Origin: Cyclobacterium amurskyense
GTDB lineage: Bacteria; Bacteroidota; Bacteroidia; Cytophagales; Cyclobacteriaceae
NCBI RefSeq assembly: GCF_001050135.1
Contig: NZ_CP012040.1
Span: 2,639,001-2,703,000, forward strand
DNA: 64,000 nucleotides
Direction: 5' to 3'
This document shows, one piece after another, positions 17,617-27,125 of this stretch (position 1 is the first letter of the stretch; every line of letters starts with the position of its first letter). The notes under the pieces were generated by a model. The model did not search any database. It worked only from the letters and a program-made list of their open reading frames with translations, and was not told the DNA's origin. The translations under genes and the position numbers were made by a program.

Positions 17617-18845
17617 GCAGTTCTTTTTTCTAGTGACTCTTTTAGTTTTTTGGCTACAATTTTATCTTGACCTTTTTCGAGCATAAATACGGTCAAACGT
17701 AGACTTTTTGGTTCCTCCCAATCAATGGTTTCTATGGATGGATTACCATCTCTTAGATCAGCTCCCACGTCTTTGGCAGAGAATGAATGCTGGCTTCCTT
17801 CCCATGAAATTTTCAATGAGGGGTTATGATTGGCTACTTCAGGTACTACCACTTCAGTAGTGATCCCTGGTAGGTCAGCAATTGCCTCATCGATAAGGGC
17901 AACTCTGTCTTCCCAAGTTTGCCAGATTTTATCGTGGTCTCTGTTGATAAAGGTTTCTAAGGCCATGTACATGCCTAGAATTTCTTCTTTATTGACTTTT
18001 TGTCCACGTCCAATATTTCCACCTCTTGGAGGAGCACTAAGCCTGGCGGCTTCAATGAGGTGCTTTTTCCCCATTAAAATTCCAGCACTTTGAGGTCCTG
18101 CCATGGCTTTTCCACCGGAAATGGCCACAAGATCAAATCCCATGTCATTAAATCGCCATAGATTTTCTACTGGAGGCACATCTGCTGCAATGTCATTCAT
18201 AGTAGGAATACCATGCTTTTTAGCGATGGCAATCCATTCCTCATGCTTGATTTGGCCTACTGGCGCCTCACGATTTAAAAACCACATCATGGCAGTTTTT
18301 TCGTTGATGGCAGCCTCTAGTTCCTGCTTTGTTTCAATCATTATCAATTTTACACCAGTGTTGGTGAGTGCATGATGGTAGCCATTGGCATGACTTTTTT
18401 GGAGGATTACTTCTGATTTCATCCCAGTGCCTTCCAAAAATGGTAGTTGGGCAGCTTTTTTGGAATCTTTGCCAGTAAGTACACCTGCCATACCCAGAAC
18501 CAATGCAGACCAACATCCTGCGGTGACCATTGCACCTTCAGCATGGCAAAGACCTGCGATTTTTTCGCCTACTCTGTCTTGTACGTCGTTAAGTAAAACG
18601 TATTTTTTGGAAGCCAGATTAATGGTTTCCATTACTTCAGGTGGCATCAAAGAAGCAGTCATGGAAGTATAATTTCCAGCTGCATTAATAAAGGTTCTTA
18701 GGCCCAATTCTTTTATTAAATCCCTTTTAGCTACTGTGGCGGTAGTTGATGGCAAGGTTTCGGCCAATAAGGTACTGCTACCTGCCAGTCCACCTAAAAC
18801 GGGGAGTGAGGCCAGGCGCTTGATTAATTTCCTTCTAGATATCAT
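17613..18845 (-). CDS. PLP-dependent enzyme (SelA/DgaE-like) with Tat-type signal
   Basis: The product has 410 aa. Its fold-type I PLP features are FINAAGNYT (~52), NDIAADVPP (D218, cofactor ring contact) and AISGGKAMAGPQSAG (K246, Schiff-base lysine). The arrangement is that of the SelA/D-glucosaminate-6-phosphate ammonia-lyase group rather than true selenocysteine synthase. The N-terminus MISRRKLIK followed by LASLPVLGGLAG and an Ala-rich stretch matches a twin-arginine signal, so the enzyme may be exported folded with its cofactor. Substrate unknown. The last codons and the stop lie at the junction with a repeat end. It is monocistronic as seen. Confidence 0.8.
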   Translation of the reverse strand: MISRRKLIKRLASLPVLGGLAGSSTLLAETLPSTTATVAKRDLIKELGLRTFINAAGNYTSMTASLMPPEVMETINLASKKYVLLNDVQDRVGEKIAGLCHAEGAMVTAGCWSALVLGMAGVLTGKDSKKAAQLPFLEGTGMKSEVILQKSHANGYHHALTNTGVKLIMIETKQELEAAINEKTAMMWFLNREAPVGQIKHEEWIAIAKKHGIPTMNDIAADVPPVENLWRFNDMGFDLVAISGGKAMAGPQSAGILMGKKHLIEAARLSAPPRGGNIGRGQKVNKEEILGMYMALETFINRDHDKIWQTWEDRVALIDEAIADLPGITTEVVVPEVANHNPSLKISWEGSQHSFSAKDVGADLRDGNPSIETIDWEEPKSLRLTVFMLEKGQDKIVAKKLKESLEKRTA

Positions 18846-19012
18846 GATGTTGTTAGTGTGATTTTAGGGCTTTAATTTAATAATTATCGATGGTCTTTTT
18901 AAATTTACCCGAGAAAATATATCATTTTTGAAATCAATAGGCGTTTTGCTGGGTTTAACGGTAATCCAATTGGATTGATAGTACGCTAATTTTAATTGAA
19001 TAAAAAAAAAGG

Positions 19013-19681
19013 ATGCTTAAAAAAGAACAACCTACAATTACCAATGAAATTAAAATATTGGCAAAAATTCTTTGGAACTACCACCAACTAAAACATGATT
19101 TAAAAAAGGCAGATGCCATATTTGTATTGGGTAGTCATGATACCAGAGTGGCTGAAAGGGGAGCCAAACTTTGGCTGGACGGCATGGCTGATTATTTGAT
19201 CCTTTCAGGAGGTTTAGGGAACTTTACACTAGGTATTTGGGATGAGCCTGAAGCAGACAAATTTGCAAAAATTGCATTGCAAATAGGCGTGCCAAAATCA
19301 GCCATTATTATAGAAAACCAATCTACCAACACCGGTGAGAATATTCAGTTTACACAGAAAATACTGGATGAAAGAAAACTGGATTTAACTTCATTTATCA
19401 TTGTTCAAAAACCCTATATGGAGAGGCGTTCTTATGCTACGTTTAAGAAAAATTGGCCGGAGAAAGCTGTTTGTGTTACCAGCCCAAATATATCTTTTGA
19501 GGATTACCCCAATGAGGAGATTTCTATGGCTGTAGTTATTCAGTCAATGGTTGGAGATTTGCAAAGAATAAAAGAATACCCCAAACTTGGTTTTCAAATT
19601 GAGCAGGAAATACCTCAGGAGGTATGGTTAGCTTTTGAAAAATTGGTAAAGCTTGGCTTTGATCAGCATCTAATTAGTTAA
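19013..19681 (+). CDS. YdcF-like (DUF218) protein
   Basis: The product has 222 aa and a single DUF218/YdcF domain: IFVLGSHDTRVAERGAKLW (~34-53), DYLILSGGLGNFT (~59), EADKFAKIALQIGVPKSAI (~77) and ENQSTNTGENI (~100). It lacks the N-terminal membrane helices found in SanA/ElyC relatives and resembles soluble E. coli YdcF, an S-adenosylmethionine-binding protein of unclear role. It is convergent with the photolyase gene, 20 bases apart; no clear terminator lies between them. The ATG follows an A-rich stretch typical of Bacteroidota starts. Confidence 0.8.
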   Translation: MLKKEQPTITNEIKILAKILWNYHQLKHDLKKADAIFVLGSHDTRVAERGAKLWLDGMADYLILSGGLGNFTLGIWDEPEADKFAKIALQIGVPKSAIIIENQSTNTGENIQFTQKILDERKLDLTSFIIVQKPYMERRSYATFKKNWPEKAVCVTSPNISFEDYPNEEISMAVVIQSMVGDLQRIKEYPKLGFQIEQEIPQEVWLAFEKLVKLGFDQHLIS

Positions 19682-19701
19682 TTTAATTCTTCAAGCTCCT
19701 G

Positions 19702-21003
19702 TTATTTGGCTAAAGCTTCTTTATAGGTTTCCAAAGCCCTTTCTCTGGCTTTTTTGTGTTCAATTATCGGTTCTGGATAATCAGAAGTACCGTATTCGGG
19801 CACCCATTTTTTAATGTATTTTTTATCCTTGTCGAATTTGTTCATTTGGGACTCCGGGTTGAATATTCGGAAATAGGGTTGAGCATCTGTACCTGTGCCA
19901 GCAGCCCATTGCCAACCTCCATTGTTGGAGGACAATTCAAAATCGAGTAGTTTACTTGCAAAATAGGCTTCACCCCAACGCCAGTCAATCAGCAAATGCT
20001 TGGTCAGAAAGCTAGCAGTGATCATCCTTACCCTGTTGTGCATGTAGCCAGTGCTATTTAGCTCCCGCATGCCTGCGTCTACCATGGGGTAACCCGTTTT
20101 ACCCTTACACCATTTTTGGAAGGCTTCTTCGTCATTGCTCCACAAGATCCTGTCATATTTTTCTTTGAAAGAGCTGTCAATTACTGAAGGCTTCTGATAG
20201 AGGATCATCATGTAAAATTCTCTCCATATTAGTTCATTGAGGTATGTTCCATTTAGTTCAGCAGCCTCCTGGACAAGCCGGCGGATGCTAATTGTTCCAA
20301 AACGTAAGTGAATACCTAATCGGCTGGTCCCTGACTTGGCAGGGAAGTTTCTGGTTTTATCGTAATCTTGAATTAGTTTTTCGTCGATTTTTAGTTCTGG
20401 AATTTCAATAGAACTTTCTTCAAATCCAATGTCTTTAAGGGAAGGAAAAGGCAGCGGAGCTGTTTTATAAAATGATTTTTTTCTTCCATCCAAATCGACA
20501 AGTTCCATATCAAGCTCTTTCAGTTTTTGAAGCCAGACTTTACTGTAGGGAGTAAATACCTGGTAGAAGCTGCCCTCATTGTTTGTGATTTCATCTTTTT
20601 CAAAAATCACCTGATCTTTAAAATCCTTAAAAGGGATGTCTTTTTCTGCTAAAAACTCCTCGACCCTTTTGTCCCTATCTCTGGCGTAGGGTTCATAATC
20701 ACGGTTGGTGTATACATTTTGAATAGTATATTCTTTGGTCAATTCAGTAAAAATGGCAAGGGGTTTACCTTTCCTAACCAGAATCGAACTGTCATATTCC
20801 TTCAATTTTTTATGGAGGTTTTTAACCTGTGAATGGATGAATTGAACCCTAGGGTCTTTCTTCTCTTCCAGATTGTCAAGAATGTCTTCATCAAAAATAA
20901 AAAGAGGTAAAACATTCTTTTCATTTTCATAGGCCTTAAACAAACCGATGTTGTCAGAAAGTCTTAAGTCTCTTCTAAACCAAAATATCGTCACTTTATC
21001 CAT
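19702..21003 (-). CDS. phrB: Deoxyribodipyrimidine photolyase (class I CPD type)
   Basis: The product has 433 aa. The N-terminal alpha/beta domain (MDKVTIFWFRRDLRLSDN, ~1-130) binds the antenna chromophore, and the C-terminal helical domain binds FAD: RLGIHLRFG, ELIWREFYMMIL, CKGKTGYPMVDAGMREL, WRWGEAYFASKLLD and SSNNGGWQWAAGTGTDAQP, with the Asn seen in repair-active CPD photolyases. It should repair cyclobutane pyrimidine dimers with blue light. Loss of DNA repair activity (cryptochrome function) cannot be excluded from sequence, but all expected motifs are present. The stop is 20 bases from the convergent YdcF-like gene. Confidence 0.93.
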   Translation of the reverse strand: MDKVTIFWFRRDLRLSDNIGLFKAYENEKNVLPLFIFDEDILDNLEEKKDPRVQFIHSQVKNLHKKLKEYDSSILVRKGKPLAIFTELTKEYTIQNVYTNRDYEPYARDRDKRVEEFLAEKDIPFKDFKDQVIFEKDEITNNEGSFYQVFTPYSKVWLQKLKELDMELVDLDGRKKSFYKTAPLPFPSLKDIGFEESSIEIPELKIDEKLIQDYDKTRNFPAKSGTSRLGIHLRFGTISIRRLVQEAAELNGTYLNELIWREFYMMILYQKPSVIDSSFKEKYDRILWSNDEEAFQKWCKGKTGYPMVDAGMRELNSTGYMHNRVRMITASFLTKHLLIDWRWGEAYFASKLLDFELSSNNGGWQWAAGTGTDAQPYFRIFNPESQMNKFDKDKKYIKKWVPEYGTSDYPEPIIEHKKARERALETYKEALAK

Positions 21004-21042
21004 ACTACAATAATCAAAAAAGGGAGATATTGTTTAATAGGC

Positions 21043-24000
21043 TCAACGATTTTCTTTGTCGATGATATTGATTAGTGCAGGGGCTTCCCTAGGTTCTGGT
21101 TTGAATAGGTCAGGGGCTACCTCTTCTAAATTTATATTGAAATCACCTCTAAGGTATTCATCGGAATCATTGATGTACACCTGTTTGTTTCGCTTAAAGT
21201 TTTGAAACAACTCTTTAAGGGAGCTGAAGAGGAGGTTTTGAGAAATGGATACCCCATAAGTATTTGGGGCGCGGTTATTAATGTTTAGTGCCGTAAGATT
21301 ATTGAAGTTATTGCGGTTGTATACCCTTACACGGTATTGGCCATTCTCTGTCAAGAGGTACTCAGCCTGCCAATCTCCTGCGATGGTATTTAAGTCTGCC
21401 TTGCCTTGTAGATCGGTAAATCCACCATCTCTTGTAACCCGCAACCTTCCGTCAAAGAAGGTGTAAGCCACTCGTAGTTGGAATGTTTCCAGTGCTGACT
21501 CATCCAATCCCATTAGGTCAAAATCTATTTCCAGATTTTCATCCACCTGAGCGATCAGGTTATTGAGTTGGGAAGAAATCAATTGGCTGAGGTTAGAGAA
21601 ACCAATACCGGCACTATTAAATTGGCCTTCTGGAGAGAATCTCCTAAGCATTATCAATGAGAAAACCTGACGGTTTTTTTCTTGTTCATCATTGGCTATC
21701 CTGTTTTTGAAAGCAGAAATAGTAGTTTGTAACTCACTGTCTTCAGGGAATTCTGAAAAGTCAAAATCAAAGGAAATATTGGGTGACAACAATTCACCTT
21801 CTAGATCCATAATCACTTTTACAGGAAATCGACGTTTTATTTGACTGTTTTCAAGTGAACTTGTGGTGGAACTTGTTTGAAGAGATGTTAGGGAAACATT
21901 TTCCTGATAAATGGCAGATATATCCATTACCCCTTGATAAGGGTCTCCGTACCAATTGATAATTCCTCCCGGCTCGATCACAAACTTTTTGTTGATCACA
22001 TTGTATAAAGAAAAATTATAGAGGGCATCCACTATTTCATAATTTCCCGTCATGGTGAAATTCCCCTGAGTATCAATATTCATATTGATAACGCCTTTTC
22101 CATGGCCCTGAATATTCTCTCCTGTTTTTGGATCTATTTGAATTTCAACATAAGCATCTGGGGTTATATCCAGGTTCAGGTTCATCCTGAGATTATTAAT
22201 CGTCAATTTATCGACGGTTTCTTCCAGTTCAAGCAGTTGGGTAGTGTCTCTAAGATTGATGATATTTATGAAATCTTCCTGAGCTTGACCATTAGATTCT
22301 CCCATTGGAATGTAAATTTTCGTATTGGGTTGGGATGTGGCATTTGCTGTGAGGTCCAAATTATTGGCTGCCCCAAACACACTGATGTCTCCAGTAGCGA
22401 AGGCGGTTCCAAAGAATAGGTCATTGTCTGCAGCACTGGTGTTCATTACCTGAAAATTATTCATTTGAGCGGTAAGATCCAGAAGGAAGTTATCGAAATT
22501 ATCATGCACAATCCCCCCCCTAAGGCCTGCTATATTGTTGTTGACATCTCTTAATTCCAAACCTCTAAAGCTAATTTCATTGGGTTCAAAAATCACATTT
22601 CCATCTACCATGTAGGTTGTGTTGAGGTAATTAAACCTGAAAGTAGCCCCATCCAACTTGCCCAATCCTTCTACAATCGGGTGGGTAACGGTTCCTCCTA
22701 CTTTTAGATTTCCATTGAGTTTTCCATCAATATTGGTCAGGTAATCGGCTATAAATGGTTCAATAACCGATAGTCGGGCATCTGTAAAACGCGCATTTAG
22801 AGCCATTTCCCGCTCATCATTACCCAAATCACCAGTAAGGTCGATAACTTTGGCCCCTTCTCGGATATTTTGAATGGAAAGGTTTACCACATCATCTGCA
22901 TAAAAGGCATTGGCTTCAATCTCCCCAACCAAAAATTGATTGATGTAGATGTCTCTAATAGACAAAGCCCCTTTCATTCCCTGCTTATTCCAGCCTTCTT
23001 TAAGGTTTATCAATCCGTTTGCTATCCCTTCATATTCTTTGAGCCCAAAAGAATTAAGGAAATCAAGGTTCAATTCATTGATGTTGATCTCCATTTTGTC
23101 CTCCGGATTATGGTTGATTTTACCCTGTGCTGAGATATACTCATTTCCATGGTATAGTTTAATTTTATCGAATTGGGTTTCATCGGCTTTGATGCTGATG
23201 CTATTGCCCTCCTCGAATTGCCAATAGTCATCCAGTAATTTGATTTCTGAAGGGGAGAGTTTTATAAGCGTTTTGTCCGGAGATAAATTTACTTCTGCAC
23301 CTATGTCAAAATGGCTTTCGGTAAGCAACTGATCCAAATAGAAGGTAATGTCCAACTTGGACTGGTTCCATATTGTTTCTACTGCGAGGTTATGAAAATT
23401 AAAACCTGAATTGAGTTGAATCTCTTTGGACAATACATAAAATGAGGCCAGTACTTCGTTGCTGTTCTTGTATTTGGCAGTGTTCAAATCAATATTATTA
23501 TCGATAAAATAATTGTTGCCGTAATAAATAGTATCTATCCCACTGTAGAAGTTGAACACTGTGTTTTGCTCGGTTTGATAAAATGCGCCTTCCACCTGCG
23601 TATTATTTGAAATAAACAGCATAGGGTCAATCAAATTCAATATTGGATTGGCATCCCTTAAATCCACGGTTATATCTATCTGATAGGGATTGCTGGCGCT
23701 TTGTTTGGAAACTTTAGGACCTGAATAATTATTGGTTAAAATGGCATAATAATTTTTCCACAATTGCTGCAGGTCATTTTTTAATTGCTCCACCTTAAAA
23801 TTCCCACTGATGCCTGCTACCAGAAGGTCCGAGTTAAGGGATATCACCCTAGAATTATCTGTGAAAAGGGATTGAAAGAGGAAATAGTCCAGAAAGAGAT
23901 CACGTCCATCATAACTGACCAGCACATCTCTAAACCTTGCTACCCCTTCGATGTCATCCAGATTTATTCCCTTAGTGTCTAGTTCGAAATTCCCACTGAG

Positions 24001-25641
24001 AAAAATGGCGTTGTCTGTTAAGTTTATTTCGTTCAAGAATGCTGTATCAAGATCCAATATGAGATTTGCTGAGTCTTTGTTGTTTCTTAGGTCTAGCATC
24101 CCATCTACATCCATTACCAAATTTGGATCATCTACGGCTAATTTTCCCTCAAATAAGTCCTTTGCAAAAGTTGCTTTGGTCTCAATGTTTTTAAAGTCGT
24201 AATGGTTAATACCTAATTTACTGAAATTGGCATCCAATTCAATAATTGCTGTAGAAACACTAAAGCCTGAGCCTTTAATCTGACCTTTGAAACTTGTTTT
24301 TTGAAAATTCTCAGGATCCTCCATTAAAATACCCAGGTCCAGATTCGTTACCTCCAATTGCCCATTATAGGTTGGTGCACCGTCTTGTTTAAGATAGTTG
24401 AGGGTACCATTCAGCCTGCCAATTTCTGTACGGAAGTTCCCATTGGCTATAAAATCGGTTAGCTGGCCTTCAAAATCAGAGTTAAAGCGGATGATGCCGA
24501 ATTTATTGAGTTCATTTCTTGCTTGCGCCGTGACGTAAGGGTATAGGTCTTTAGGGCTCATGCTGGAATTGATCAATGAAAGATCAAAGTAGGTTTCAGA
24601 CACCTTTGGCAAGCCTTCAATATTGAATTTTCCAAACAAAGCACTTCTATCCCCAAACCTTAAGAGAAGCTCATCGGAATAAATAGAGTCAACCCGTCCG
24701 TTGACCTGACCGCTAAGGTAGAGTCGGTCATCAATGGAAGGAATATTGTCAGAAAAATACCCCAAGTCCCTGATATCTAAAACTGCTTCATCCAACTGGG
24801 CTAGAATCTCCACCTTTCGATTAAAATCTCTTAAATTTCCGGGAGAGTCATATTCGAATTTGAGATAGTTTTTTATTTCTGTTTGATTGGACTTTAAGTA
24901 GAGATCTTTGAATTCCATCCCCGTACTCGAATAGGTGAAATTGGTTTGCAGTTGTTGAAAAACCATTCCGGAATTGGCTTCCACACCTTTCATGTGCTTG
25001 AGGTCAAATGCCACCGTATCTCTTCTGACATAGAAATCTGTAGCACTAGCCACTAGGTCTCTAAACTGAAGGTTGCCATAATCAAACTTTATATCGAAGG
25101 GAGGGAGGGTGTAATCCACGATATCCAAAGAGGTTTTTATTAAGGAGACATTACCAATTGTAAAGGTGGAAGCCTTCAAGTTGTTTTTTTCTTTCTTTGG
25201 AAGAAGAATTTGTCTTACCCGGCTTAGAAATACGGAAATATTCAATCCCTCACCATCGGGATGAGTTAAAATCCTGACTTTTCCGTTGTTGAGATTGATT
25301 TCATCAAATCCAGGCTGTTCATTGTCCATTAGTCCTTTAATGGAGAAGTCGATATATACCTCGTCAAGGTCCATCATCAAACTGTCCTGAAGATCCCTTA
25401 TCGTGACTTCCTGTAGGCTGATGGCATCCCACCAACGAATGTTTACCCTGCCTATTTCTGTTTCATAACCAGTCTCTTTGCTGATATGGTTGGTAAAGAA
25501 CCCGGCGAGGTAAGTTTGTAAGACTGGGATTTGCAGTAACAAAGTAATCGTAACCAGGAAAATGAGCAAGTAGCTCATGATCCTAAACGTCCATCTGAGG
25601 GCGTTCAGCAAAATTTCCTTAACTTTCGATTTATTTTCCAA
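21043..25641 (-). CDS. TamB-like translocation/assembly protein
   Basis: A very long protein of about 1,530 aa: an N-terminal membrane anchor (SYLLIFLVTITLLLQIPVLQ), more than 1,200 residues of beta-strand-rich AsmA/TamB repeats, and a C-terminal DUF490/TamB domain (~1150-1490: GRGVINMN-type turns, DLEGELLSPNISFDFDFSE, AGIGFSNLSQLISSQLNNL, LRVAYTFFDGRLRVTRDGG). TamB-like proteins bridge inner and outer membranes for lipid transport or outer-membrane protein assembly. The start is uncertain: a TTG at 25641 keeps the basic KSKVKEILLNALRW segment that normally precedes the anchor and avoids tsaD; ATG 25578 is the conservative alternative; ATG 25746 would overlap tsaD by 95 bases and is unlikely. 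It is divergent from tsaD. Confidence 0.88.
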   Translation of the reverse strand: MENKSKVKEILLNALRWTFRIMSYLLIFLVTITLLLQIPVLQTYLAGFFTNHISKETGYETEIGRVNIRWWDAISLQEVTIRDLQDSLMMDLDEVYIDFSIKGLMDNEQPGFDEINLNNGKVRILTHPDGEGLNISVFLSRVRQILLPKKEKNNLKASTFTIGNVSLIKTSLDIVDYTLPPFDIKFDYGNLQFRDLVASATDFYVRRDTVAFDLKHMKGVEANSGMVFQQLQTNFTYSSTGMEFKDLYLKSNQTEIKNYLKFEYDSPGNLRDFNRKVEILAQLDEAVLDIRDLGYFSDNIPSIDDRLYLSGQVNGRVDSIYSDELLLRFGDRSALFGKFNIEGLPKVSETYFDLSLINSSMSPKDLYPYVTAQARNELNKFGIIRFNSDFEGQLTDFIANGNFRTEIGRLNGTLNYLKQDGAPTYNGQLEVTNLDLGILMEDPENFQKTSFKGQIKGSGFSVSTAIIELDANFSKLGINHYDFKNIETKATFAKDLFEGKLAVDDPNLVMDVDGMLDLRNNKDSANLILDLDTAFLNEINLTDNAIFLSGNFELDTKGINLDDIEGVARFRDVLVSYDGRDLFLDYFLFQSLFTDNSRVISLNSDLLVAGISGNFKVEQLKNDLQQLWKNYYAILTNNYSGPKVSKQSASNPYQIDITVDLRDANPILNLIDPMLFISNNTQVEGAFYQTEQNTVFNFYSGIDTIYYGNNYFIDNNIDLNTAKYKNSNEVLASFYVLSKEIQLNSGFNFHNLAVETIWNQSKLDITFYLDQLLTESHFDIGAEVNLSPDKTLIKLSPSEIKLLDDYWQFEEGNSISIKADETQFDKIKLYHGNEYISAQGKINHNPEDKMEININELNLDFLNSFGLKEYEGIANGLINLKEGWNKQGMKGALSIRDIYINQFLVGEIEANAFYADDVVNLSIQNIREGAKVIDLTGDLGNDEREMALNARFTDARLSVIEPFIADYLTNIDGKLNGNLKVGGTVTHPIVEGLGKLDGATFRFNYLNTTYMVDGNVIFEPNEISFRGLELRDVNNNIAGLRGGIVHDNFDNFLLDLTAQMNNFQVMNTSAADNDLFFGTAFATGDISVFGAANNLDLTANATSQPNTKIYIPMGESNGQAQEDFINIINLRDTTQLLELEETVDKLTINNLRMNLNLDITPDAYVEIQIDPKTGENIQGHGKGVINMNIDTQGNFTMTGNYEIVDALYNFSLYNVINKKFVIEPGGIINWYGDPYQGVMDISAIYQENVSLTSLQTSSTTSSLENSQIKRRFPVKVIMDLEGELLSPNISFDFDFSEFPEDSELQTTISAFKNRIANDEQEKNRQVFSLIMLRRFSPEGQFNSAGIGFSNLSQLISSQLNNLIAQVDENLEIDFDLMGLDESALETFQLRVAYTFFDGRLRVTRDGGFTDLQGKADLNTIAGDWQAEYLLTENGQYRVRVYNRNNFNNLTALNINNRAPNTYGVSISQNLLFSSLKELFQNFKRNKQVYINDSDEYLRGDFNINLEEVAPDLFKPEPREAPALINIIDKENR

Positions 25642-25651
25642 CAGGCACGAA

Positions 25652-26668
25652 ATGAGTTGTAATATATTAGCAATAGAATCCTCTTGTGATGAAACGTCAG
25701 CAGCAGTGATTTCTGATGGCAAAATACTTAATAATATTGTCGCCACGCAATCTGTACATGAGAAATATGGTGGGGTAGTTCCAGAATTGGCCTCTAGAGC
25801 CCATCAGCAGCACCTTATTCCGGTGGTGGCTGAAGCAATAAAATCTTCGGGGATTGCAAAAGAGGAATTAAGTGCGGTTGCTTTTACCCGTGGTCCAGGG
25901 TTGATGGGTGCGCTTTTGGTTGGAGTGTCTTTCGCAAAGTCATTTGCTTATGCTCTCGATAAGCCTATCATTGAGGTAAATCACATGGAAGCCCATGTAC
26001 TGGCCCATTTTATCGATTCTCCACAGCCTGCTTTTCCTTTTATTTGCCTCACGGTGAGTGGAGGGCATACCCAATTGGTATTGGTCAATAGTCCATTGGA
26101 TATGGAGGTTTTAGGGGAAACACAAGATGATGCAGTAGGGGAGGCTTTTGATAAAATCGCTAAAATTATAGGCTTACCCTATCCCGGTGGTCCGCATTTG
26201 GATAAGTTGGCGGCAAAGGGAAATCCTCAGGCCTTTACTTTTCCATTGTCGGACATGAAAGGACTCTCTTTTTCATTTAGTGGCATAAAAACTGCAGTAC
26301 TTTATTTTCTTAGAGATAATATTAAAAAAGATCCGGATTTTATTGAGAAAAATCTGGAAAACATATGCGCTTCGGTACAGCACACGCTTATTAAAATGCT
26401 AATGCAAAAGTTGGTAAAAGTGACTAAAGAAAGAGGCATTAAGGAAATAGCCATTGCAGGAGGTGTCTCTGCCAATTCCGGTTTGAGGGAAACCATTATG
26501 GAGGAAGCAAAAAAATACCGGTGGAATGTTTATCTTCCCAAACTAGAATATTGTACAGACAATGCGGCAATGGTGGCAATGGCAGCGCATTTTAAATTTC
26601 AAGCTGGAATATTTACAAATTTGAACGTCAGCCCGTTGGCAAAATTGAAAATTGGAAATCATGGCTAA
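25652..26668 (+). CDS. tsaD: tRNA threonylcarbamoyladenosine transferase TsaD
   Basis: The product has 338 aa from the ATG at 25652 (MSCNILAIESSCDET), where similarity to the family begins; the upstream in-frame TTG at 25577 is antisense to the TamB-like gene. It transfers the threonylcarbamoyl group to A37 of ANN-reading tRNAs, with TsaB/TsaE (not in this window). Visible motifs: the ASKHA phosphate loop (LAIESSCDETSAA), NHMEAHVLAHF (H111 and H115, metal ligands), TVSGGHTQLV, FSGIKTAVLYF and AGGVSANSGLR. The length is normal. It overlaps smpB by 8 bases, so the two are probably co-translated. Confidence 0.96.
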   Translation: MSCNILAIESSCDETSAAVISDGKILNNIVATQSVHEKYGGVVPELASRAHQQHLIPVVAEAIKSSGIAKEELSAVAFTRGPGLMGALLVGVSFAKSFAYALDKPIIEVNHMEAHVLAHFIDSPQPAFPFICLTVSGGHTQLVLVNSPLDMEVLGETQDDAVGEAFDKIAKIIGLPYPGGPHLDKLAAKGNPQAFTFPLSDMKGLSFSFSGIKTAVLYFLRDNIKKDPDFIEKNLENICASVQHTLIKMLMQKLVKVTKERGIKEIAIAGGVSANSGLRETIMEEAKKYRWNVYLPKLEYCTDNAAMVAMAAHFKFQAGIFTNLNVSPLAKLKIGNHG

Positions 26669-27125
26669 AAAGAATAAATTCGAGAAAATAATAAATATTA
26701 AAAATAAGAAAGCAAGCTTTGAGTTTGAATTCATAGATAAATACAAAGCAGGGCTTGTACTTAAGGGGACGGAGATTAAGTCAATTCGGGAAGGAAAGGT
26801 CTCGCTTACGGAGGCCTATTGCTATTTCCGAAACAATGAATTGTTTATAAAACAAATGCACATAGCACCTTATACGCTGGCCGCTCATTTTAATCATGAC
26901 CCGGTTAGAGAAAGAAAGCTATTGCTACAAAAACAAGAGTTGAAAAAACTGCAAAACAAATTTGCAGAAAAAGGACTTACCATAGTGCCTATTAGGGTAT
27001 TTATTAATGACAAGGGGCTGGCCAAGATAGAAGTGGCGCTGGGTAAGGGTAAAAAAGTGCATGACAAACGACATTCACTAAAAGAAAAAGATGCAAAACG
27101 AGACCTTCAAAGAATGGCATTCTAA
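26661..27125 (+). CDS. smpB: SsrA-binding protein SmpB
   Basis: The product has 154 aa from the ATG at 26661 (MAKKNKFEKIINIKNKKASF); an upstream TTG three codons earlier is less likely. SmpB delivers tmRNA to stalled ribosomes. The beta-barrel core is present (YKAGLVLKGTEIKSIREGKVS pattern around residues 29-49, then YCYFRNNELFIKQMHIAPY), as is the basic C-terminal tail (GKGKKVHDKRHSLKEKDAKRD). The start overlaps tsaD by 8 bases, and its last 35 bases are overlapped by the next gene. No tmRNA gene was found in the window. Confidence 0.96.
   Translation: MAKKNKFEKIINIKNKKASFEFEFIDKYKAGLVLKGTEIKSIREGKVSLTEAYCYFRNNELFIKQMHIAPYTLAAHFNHDPVRERKLLLQKQELKKLQNKFAEKGLTIVPIRVFINDKGLAKIEVALGKGKKVHDKRHSLKEKDAKRDLQRMAF

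Noticed and set aside
17613..18845. True selenocysteine synthase (SelA)
   Set aside because: A Tat-type leader and shorter length, no selB/selC/selD nearby; the broader SelA/DgaE-like family is the safer call.
25577..25651. Upstream TTG as start of tsaD
   Set aside because: The extra 25 residues are antisense to the TamB-like N-terminus and precede the point where TsaD family similarity begins.
25642..25746. ATG 25746 as start of the TamB-like gene
   Set aside because: It would overlap the start of the divergent tsaD gene by 95 bases, and those codons are antisense to the conserved TsaD N-terminus.
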